Of a stretch of 21,641 bases of DNA, positions 15,775 through 21,641 are shown one piece after another. The notes below the pieces were generated by a model, which was given only the letters and a program-made list of their open reading frames with translations, ran no database searches and was not told the origin of the DNA. The DNA lies in contig CYKH01000925.1 of NCBI GenBank assembly GCA_001460835.1, forward strand, positions 1 to 21,641. The letters run 5' to 3'. The stretch's first letter is position 1, and each line of letters opens with the position of its first letter. Source of the stretch: Bodo saltans. Lineage: Eukaryota > Euglenozoa > Kinetoplastea > Eubodonida > Bodonidae. The position numbers were made by a program, and so were the translations under genes.

Positions 15775-18700
15775 ATGCCTTCATCTTCAGCAGCTTCGCC
15801 TCCGAGAGTCCCCACAAGGCGCCTTGGGTCTGCGTCTCCTAGAATATCATCTTATGTCGCCTCCTCAACCAGCGGTTCGCCCCCATCGGCATCGTCGTCA
15901 TCATCGACAACAACCATTTCTTCTAAACCGCCAACTGGACCTCCAGCGCCGTCATCATTGTCGGTTGCATCAAACCATGCTACTGGCGATGCGCCGCCAG
16001 TCGTCACCAACCGCTTCGCCATCAGCAGTGCCTTCATGGTAATGAAGAAGGCAGACGATCAGCACACTGAGCAACGCCAAATTGAGGAGAAGCGCACACA
16101 ACACGTGCTCAGCTCAGCCAGCAATGAGATGATATGGAAAAACCTCACGCTGCAACGGCGCCAGAGTTTTGGTCAAACCGCTGCGATGCAGTTAGACCTG
16201 CCAGAGGATAGTGACGGCGCATTAAAGTCAGGACAGCAAGCAGTGTTATCACCCAAAACTCCGTCATCCTCGTCGAGACCACAGTCCTCACACGTTCGAT
16301 TAAACTCAGCCACTCCAACAAGGCGGCGTCCATCGGCGGACGGAAGTCCTGGAGGGTGGAATAATTGCGAGGATGCCAGTGCCGTTGCTCAGGGAGTCGT
16401 CTCAGACCTTCGCACCCTCGCAGCGAAGTTTGCGCATCGAGTCGATGTGCAGCGTGCGAATCTTTCTCATCTCGGGATTGAGGTACCGTCGTCCTTCACT
16501 GTAAAACCACCGTCGACATCCACTGCAGGCGCTATGGGGCGACGGCGAGGCCCACCGACAACACGACCGCAATCAGGCCGCCGATCACTAGGAGGAGAGG
16601 CGCCCATCTCCCCCACCTCAGCATCATCACCGCCGTCAGTACCACGCGCTGCGATCCGCAGCGCCAACCATCAAATCGTCACGTCTCTCGTTGTCCCTGC
16701 GAAGCTTCCTATTGCATCCTCCGTCACCCCGTACCTCGTCGCCTACGAGCGTCAAGGCAATATGGACTTCTACACAGATGTGTCGAAACAATCCCGCCAA
16801 GAACTTAAAACCCATATCCTGATGATCGACTACCTTGATCGTGCTTGGAGCTCCATTCCCAAAACAATTCCTTCGGGGGAATACATCAACATTGAAATAT
16901 TCAAGTGGATGCATCGGTTGATGTACGATCACTTTTGTTGTGCAGATGCCAACGAACATGTCTGGGCACAAGTTGTAGTGGAGGATTGGCGAATGTACGG
17001 TGGCGTCACAGCGGCAACGCCTCATCCGAAAGAGTCAACCAATCTAGCCACCATCGCAAAGATCTCATCACCTGTGGTGGTAGTTGCAGGGATGGACGAG
17101 GTGAATCATAGCGCCCTTCATTCTAGCAGCAGCAACAGCGACGCTGTCAGCACGGCTACAGTGGCGTCATCATCAGCACCAGCAGCAGCAGCTGGCAATC
17201 TTGGAAACCTTAGTATCGGGACTAGTATTGCTAATAGTAAGAGAGCAGCACAAGCAGTGATCATGGATCGAACAGGATTTGACAACTTCCTTTTTGCGTT
17301 TGTGGATGTTTGGTCCCAGACGCTCGATGTGCAAGAGTATCTGGCGCTCGGTGAAGAGACCTTAAAGGTAGTTGTGATGGAGGGCGCACCATACAGTGGC
17401 CCTCTCTGTGAGACGGAGGAGGGTCTGGAAGCGTACCGCGTCGCTGCAGCGTTGCAGCAGCAGCAACAGCGCGCTGCGGCAGTTAACGCCACCGACAAAC
17501 ATCACGGTAGTGGTGGAGGGAGGAATGGAGCTGCGGATGGCAACCACAATAGCAACAGTAACGGCATTAGTGTAGCAGGAGGAGGGGCACCATCGTCATC
17601 ATCGCCTGAAATCCCTTGGACAAAAGACATGGTGGTGGAGGCGGCAGAAATTCGCTCTTTGCAGGCAGTGGCAGCGGCACAACAGACATCCAAAGTGGTG
17701 GATGCATTGGCTACGATGGGTAAGTCGGATCTGGGTGTCACTGAGGCGAAGCAGCTTCAAGGATTTATTCGCGTCGTGTGTGACATCGAAGAACGAGAAG
17801 AAGATGAACTCCGCCGGCTGACATTTTGGGCGAATACATTTGTGGAGGACGTCACCAAGCGGTGCTGGTGGCTCCTTCAGCACGAACCGACGACAGCACA
17901 AAATTCTGGAGGCGCTTCGCCTCTTGAGGAACGTGATCAAGAAGGAGGAGAGAGGGGTGGAAGTCCAACAACAACGACGTCGACAGGGTCTCCCTCCCCA
18001 TCATCGTTGTCATCGCCGGTTGTGTTGGCTACAACCAACGAAGAAGTGGACACGACGACGACGGCGATCGCAACTGAAAATAAGTCCATAGCCGTCATTA
18101 TCAAAGATATTCAGCATCTGTTGTCGACCCATTCCACTGACGTCGCTGAGTTTAGTGACGCAGAGGGATCTGAGCGACGTAGCATCGTTGCCGCTGTATC
18201 GCGCCTTCTGGAGGCGGTCGCAACTGCAGTCGCAGAACGCGATGGATCGTCTGAGCACTCCCACAACGCAACTGACATCAGTGAAGTTCGAAAAAAAATC
18301 ACCGCTCATTGGAAAGTGGGGTCCAACGAGAAGCGAAAATTGCGTGGGACTCTACAGCGCGCGCTCACAGAGCTCAAGGCAGCATTCCGCCCGGCCTTGG
18401 AGAACAGCAACAGTGGCGGTGTTGCTTTAAGTAGCAACTCCATTGGTGGTGCAACAATGGATGCCGTCGCTACTGTCTCTGTCTCCGCAGAGGAGCGCAA
18501 TCTCGGCCTTGTCCTTCTTAGGGAGCTGGATGAAATGAGTCGACAAGCAGTCCTTGACGCAGCTCGCGCACAAGAGGAAACAACGCTTGTTGAGTTCCTC
18601 TCCGCAGAACTCGCCGCCCAACGGCCACTGACGTCGCTAATGGAAACCGCACTCGGTAATGCCCAGGAAGCCTCGAAAGCCAATGCAAAACGCCAGGTCA

Positions 18701-21147
18701 AGGTGGGGTCCGAATCTTGGGTGCAACAAACTCAAAGTCTTGCGCGTGTCGAAGTTGGTTTGTACCACGTTGTCGACTCCATCCATCAAGAGCTCCAGAA
18801 GAGCGTGGGTGCAATTGTCGACAGCTGCGAGAACACTATCATGAGCGCTCTTGCAGATGACAGTGGGGAGCGGTTCAACCGGTTTCCTATGCATTTGACA
18901 CAGAGGCTAGATGAGGGGCGAGAGTTTGTGATCAAAACGTGCAAAGAACATCGTGACTGGGCGTCGGTGATGATTAGTAACTTGAGACTCTTTTCCAATG
19001 AATATTTCACTAAAATCTGCCCAGAGGAGAAAACTGCTCTCGCGACGTGTAGGACAGAGGAAGACATTCGGAAAGCGCTATTAATTCGCGACGAAGTAGG
19101 CGCGGCGCAGTACCTTGCAAACCCGCACAGTAGTAGCAGCAGCGGTGCCAGCGGCGCTCAGTCTTCTCGTCCACAGAGTGCAGCCACTGGCGTAGTGCAT
19201 CATGCGTTGCTTCCGTCCTCCTCGAGGCGAAACATTGAACTCGCTCATCGGCATGCAATGCACGTGGCAGCGGCAGAATTCATGAAGAAAAGCCCTGCAC
19301 TTCAAGTGCCCATAGCGACATTTGTTCGTCCCTCGTGGTTTGTGATCAGCAAAGATCGAGCTCGGGATACCTTTTGTGCCACCCACATCTTTCCGTTACT
19401 CCAGCAACGAAATGTCGCATGGTCGTGCACGCTCCTCGGAGAGTTGACTGAAGTGGTTGGTCACGTCACTGCCGCCTTGCAGATCATGCGCGTCGAGGTG
19501 GAAGCAACGCTCGCTGAAATTCTTGCCGAAGCAGAGAGTCTTGCCCTAACAGCCCTCGCTTCTTCGACTGCTTCACAGGGTGCTGCAGCCGTCGATGGCG
19601 GACGTCGACGAGCGGATCGTGATGTGTGGAATGCCGCAGTAGACCGCAGCACCATCGAGCACATTCAAGAAACGATCCAACGACTAGTGAGCATTCCGCA
19701 GTCCACCATGACCGCCCAGCATGAGTTCTTCCTTCGGAAGACATTCGAGTGGGTGGAACGGCGCTGGTCGACAGAAGCGGAGATTTCAGCCATTCAAAAC
19801 GAAGCGCTCGGGGTGAAGAAAAAGAGCGAGTTGAACAAACTCGATCGGGTTGGAGGCTCTCTCGCCGATGTTCATCAAGAGCTGAATAAGATGGATGATG
19901 TGGTAGTCGATCATCAACTGACATCAGTAGAAACGATGCGCATCGACGAGGAGAAGCACCTTGCATGGATGAAGGAGCGCCGAGACATGCGGATTCAAGG
20001 TGAGAGGCAACTTCGTATCATGCGTGTCGTAGAGGGAGAAAAGTTGACAGTGGAGCAGCTGGACCAGCGGGTCCGGGCAGTGGCAAAAGAGCAGAGAGAG
20101 GCGGCGGCACGCGCTGTGATTGCTCGCTTCGCTCCCTCTGCCAATAAACCCTCCACCTCCTCAGCGAATGAAAGACCTTCTCTGGAAGTCATGCTGAACG
20201 CGACATCTTCTTCTTCTGCAGGGTCAACCGTCACGACAAGCATGGCTCGTTGGCTGCTCGCCTCCAACGTGGTCAAGCGCGGCGTTGATGGCTCAATCAT
20301 AGCCACATTCCGTGCCCATCCAGCCGTCGAAAAGCGCCGCGCCTTATATCTCAAGAGCAAGCTCAGCAACGTCGACGTCCTCGTCAGCGACTGCACCAAG
20401 AGAGGAGCTGCCATCCCAGACGCTATTCGAGTTCAGCTTAGTTCCAAACCTTGTGTCTTTGATGCTCTTGTGCTCCCCCTTCAGAGCACCCCGTCGATTG
20501 GAGGCGGCATCTCCATCATAGACCTCCTCAATGATCTCGTGTGGCTGAACCCTCTGCAGTACCTTTCACTCAATCAGTGCAACCTCACCAATGCCGATGT
20601 AGAAAGCCTCTCGAAACTCTTGGCGGGGCATCCCACCGTCAATTGCATCGACTTGCGTTACAATGCTCAGATCACAGATGCGAAGCCTATCATACGCTTG
20701 CTCGATGTCAACCGCGCCACAATGCTCCTGATTGCCGTCGGTCATGGCACAGGATTGGAGAGGTCTGCGATTCGTGAGGTAGAAACGTCTAGTCAATTGT
20801 GTAGGCGAGAACGCCCGGCATTGGAACAGCACGAGATGATGTTAATGGCCTCCCACTTCAGCGTTCTCAAATCCCAACGCTCCAAGGATGGAGATGGAAA
20901 AATCTCACACATTTCCATCGCCGCTGTCGCAACGGAGTACAAGCGACACCAGCAGCGGCAAGGCTGTAGAGGTGGAGCTTCGCATCCTATCGCCGCGCTG
21001 CAAGGCCTCGTTGCGGTATTTATCGCTGAGTCTCAACCAGCGATTGAGGCGTGGTCGGAGATTAACTTTCTCAACGCGCTATTTCCAAACTGGAATTCAG
21101 ATCAAGTGCAACAGGTGCTCGATGTCTTTACATCGCCCCTGTCGTAA
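15775..21147 (+). CDS. Large hypothetical protein with coiled coils and LRR-like C-terminal region (1790 aa)
   Basis: I do not recognise a specific family. The first 300 or so residues are Ser/Pro/Thr-rich and disordered. A folded helical part follows (about 315-390, LIDYLDR-like helices and EIFKWMHRLMYDHFCC) and resumes at about 495-537 (DRTGFDNFLFAFVDVWSQTL) after a Ser/Ala-rich insertion; further low-complexity insertions (poly-Gln, Asn/Ser, Thr) lie between helices. Residues about 1340-1455 are strongly charged and probably coiled coil (MRIDEEKHLAWMKERRDMR). Residues about 1580-1650 contain leucine-rich-repeat-like sequence (LQYLSLNQCNLTNADVESLS, then NCIDLRYNAQITD). Near 1703 SKDGDGKISHIS resembles an EF-hand loop but lacks the first Asp and last Glu. 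No membrane segment or signal peptide. A cytoskeletal or flagellar structural role is a guess from architecture only. The start is the first ATG in frame. Confidence 0.75.
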   Translation: MPSSSAASPPRVPTRRLGSASPRISSYVASSTSGSPPSASSSSSTTTISSKPPTGPPAPSSLSVASNHATGDAPPVVTNRFAISSAFMVMKKADDQHTEQRQIEEKRTQHVLSSASNEMIWKNLTLQRRQSFGQTAAMQLDLPEDSDGALKSGQQAVLSPKTPSSSSRPQSSHVRLNSATPTRRRPSADGSPGGWNNCEDASAVAQGVVSDLRTLAAKFAHRVDVQRANLSHLGIEVPSSFTVKPPSTSTAGAMGRRRGPPTTRPQSGRRSLGGEAPISPTSASSPPSVPRAAIRSANHQIVTSLVVPAKLPIASSVTPYLVAYERQGNMDFYTDVSKQSRQELKTHILMIDYLDRAWSSIPKTIPSGEYINIEIFKWMHRLMYDHFCCADANEHVWAQVVVEDWRMYGGVTAATPHPKESTNLATIAKISSPVVVVAGMDEVNHSALHSSSSNSDAVSTATVASSSAPAAAAGNLGNLSIGTSIANSKRAAQAVIMDRTGFDNFLFAFVDVWSQTLDVQEYLALGEETLKVVVMEGAPYSGPLCETEEGLEAYRVAAALQQQQQRAAAVNATDKHHGSGGGRNGAADGNHNSNSNGISVAGGGAPSSSSPEIPWTKDMVVEAAEIRSLQAVAAAQQTSKVVDALATMGKSDLGVTEAKQLQGFIRVVCDIEEREEDELRRLTFWANTFVEDVTKRCWWLLQHEPTTAQNSGGASPLEERDQEGGERGGSPTTTTSTGSPSPSSLSSPVVLATTNEEVDTTTTAIATENKSIAVIIKDIQHLLSTHSTDVAEFSDAEGSERRSIVAAVSRLLEAVATAVAERDGSSEHSHNATDISEVRKKITAHWKVGSNEKRKLRGTLQRALTELKAAFRPALENSNSGGVALSSNSIGGATMDAVATVSVSAEERNLGLVLLRELDEMSRQAVLDAARAQEETTLVEFLSAELAAQRPLTSLMETALGNAQEASKANAKRQVKVGSESWVQQTQSLARVEVGLYHVVDSIHQELQKSVGAIVDSCENTIMSALADDSGERFNRFPMHLTQRLDEGREFVIKTCKEHRDWASVMISNLRLFSNEYFTKICPEEKTALATCRTEEDIRKALLIRDEVGAAQYLANPHSSSSSGASGAQSSRPQSAATGVVHHALLPSSSRRNIELAHRHAMHVAAAEFMKKSPALQVPIATFVRPSWFVISKDRARDTFCATHIFPLLQQRNVAWSCTLLGELTEVVGHVTAALQIMRVEVEATLAEILAEAESLALTALASSTASQGAAAVDGGRRRADRDVWNAAVDRSTIEHIQETIQRLVSIPQSTMTAQHEFFLRKTFEWVERRWSTEAEISAIQNEALGVKKKSELNKLDRVGGSLADVHQELNKMDDVVVDHQLTSVETMRIDEEKHLAWMKERRDMRIQGERQLRIMRVVEGEKLTVEQLDQRVRAVAKEQREAAARAVIARFAPSANKPSTSSANERPSLEVMLNATSSSSAGSTVTTSMARWLLASNVVKRGVDGSIIATFRAHPAVEKRRALYLKSKLSNVDVLVSDCTKRGAAIPDAIRVQLSSKPCVFDALVLPLQSTPSIGGGISIIDLLNDLVWLNPLQYLSLNQCNLTNADVESLSKLLAGHPTVNCIDLRYNAQITDAKPIIRLLDVNRATMLLIAVGHGTGLERSAIREVETSSQLCRRERPALEQHEMMLMASHFSVLKSQRSKDGDGKISHISIAAVATEYKRHQQRQGCRGGASHPIAALQGLVAVFIAESQPAIEAWSEINFLNALFPNWNSDQVQQVLDVFTSPLS

Positions 21148-21494
21148 TATTCCCTGGCCGGCGAAACGCGATCAAAATGTGAAGAAAAAATTCCAAAGCT
21201 AGACAAACACTAAATGAATGCATTTACGCGCGCGTGTACTTGAAAACTATCCGCGCGCCCTTCCTCCACACTCCGCACACCTTTTGATGATTATCACCCC
21301 TTCTCTTCGTGTATGCATCTTCCTCGACCGAACTTATTTTGATTCTTCCTCCGCAACAGATGAAGCCGAAATGAAACCGCACATATTCGCATGTAGTCTC
21401 ACCCCAGCTTTCAGATTTGGCTACTTGTTCTCGAAGAAATAAGAAGAGGTTCAGCGACGAAGCGACACAAAAAAATTTGACCTCCCCCTTCAAA
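21148..21494 (+). other. Intergenic region with pyrimidine-rich stretch
   Basis: This holds the 3' flank of the large gene and then a C/T-rich stretch (about 21250-21360) ending in GATTCTTCCTCCGCAACAG, with AG at 21359-21360. That is a good candidate trans-splice acceptor for a plus-strand gene to the right. ATGs at 21361 and 21371 directly after it open only very short frames. No other feature is seen. Confidence 0.4.
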
Positions 21495-21641
21495 ATGATT
21501 TATCGCTTTGTTGTGAAGTCAACGTCATTAAGCGGCACCGTATCACCCCTGCACGCAGCGCACCGCTGTTCCTCGTCGACATCATCGAAAGGACAGCCGT
21601 CGTCCACTGGCGGTGGATTGTCCCTAGGTCTCGATTTCTCT
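21495..21641 (+). CDS. Possible 5' end of a further gene (runs off the window)
   Basis: An ATG at 21495 opens a frame that stays open to the window edge (49 codons, beginning MIYRFVVKSTSLSGTVSPLH and then Ser-rich). It lies about 135 bases after a good pyrimidine-tract/AG and has the same direction as every other gene here. The DNA changes from T/A-rich to balanced composition at about 21495. The minus strand is equally open: a stop at 21500-21502 would end a protein entering from the right, with 46 codons visible (PPPVDDGCPFDDVDEEQR, then a CAAC pair). Its first-codon-position purine content looks more coding-like than that of the plus strand. The acceptor and gene direction favour plus; the composition favours minus. 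The product is unknown either way. Confidence 0.4.
   Translation, partial: MIYRFVVKSTSLSGTVSPLHAAHRCSSSTSSKGQPSSTGGGLSLGLDFS

Noticed and set aside
1-21641. tRNA, rRNA, CRISPR arrays and transposon ends
   Set aside because: No cloverleaf, conserved rRNA segment, regular spacer array or long terminal inverted repeats were seen. The direct repeats found are explained by gene and segment duplication.

Overview
The window looks like nuclear DNA of a kinetoplastid flagellate, more likely a free-living bodonid (Bodo saltans-like) than a GC-rich trypanosomatid. The basis is that all clear genes are on one strand, none needs an intron, the gaps are T/C-rich, and nearly every start codon is preceded by a pyrimidine tract ending in AG. 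That is the arrangement expected for spliced-leader trans-splicing of polycistronic transcripts. The species is inferred.

The left part (1-13652) reads as an accessory, multigene-family region of secretory-pathway and surface genes. It holds the 3' end of a Stealth-family sugar-phosphate transferase (3-758), a complete 1193-residue Stealth paralogue with one transmembrane anchor (2175-5756), and a decayed, truncated GT8 glycosyltransferase (7112-7590). These are followed by a frame-disrupted cadherin-like cell-surface protein (8106-11437, with an out-of-frame tail to about 11640), a relic of a third Stealth gene (11770-11868), and an intact LARGE-like GT8 glycosyltransferase (12156-13652). 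Stealth-type sequence followed by GT8 sequence occurs twice, and the two GT8 copies share upstream sequence, so a Stealth-GT8 block appears to have been duplicated and one copy eroded.

The cadherin-like gene carries a 373-bp direct tandem duplication (9419-9791 and 9792-10164). Because 373 is not a multiple of three, it breaks the frame. The only two differences seen between the copies are synonymous, so joining of two alleles in assembly is a real alternative to a true pseudogene.

The right part (13653-21641) looks like an ordinary directional gene cluster. It holds a 561-residue low-complexity protein (13833-15518), a 1790-residue protein with coiled-coil and leucine-rich-repeat-like segments (15775-21147), and probably the start of another gene at the right edge. 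The right edge can also be read on the minus strand.

Functionally, Stealth enzymes transfer sugar-1-phosphates to glycans and GT8 enzymes extend glycans in the Golgi. The cadherin-like protein has many N-glycosylation sequons. A surface (phospho)glycan locus is a reasonable reading, but it is inference.
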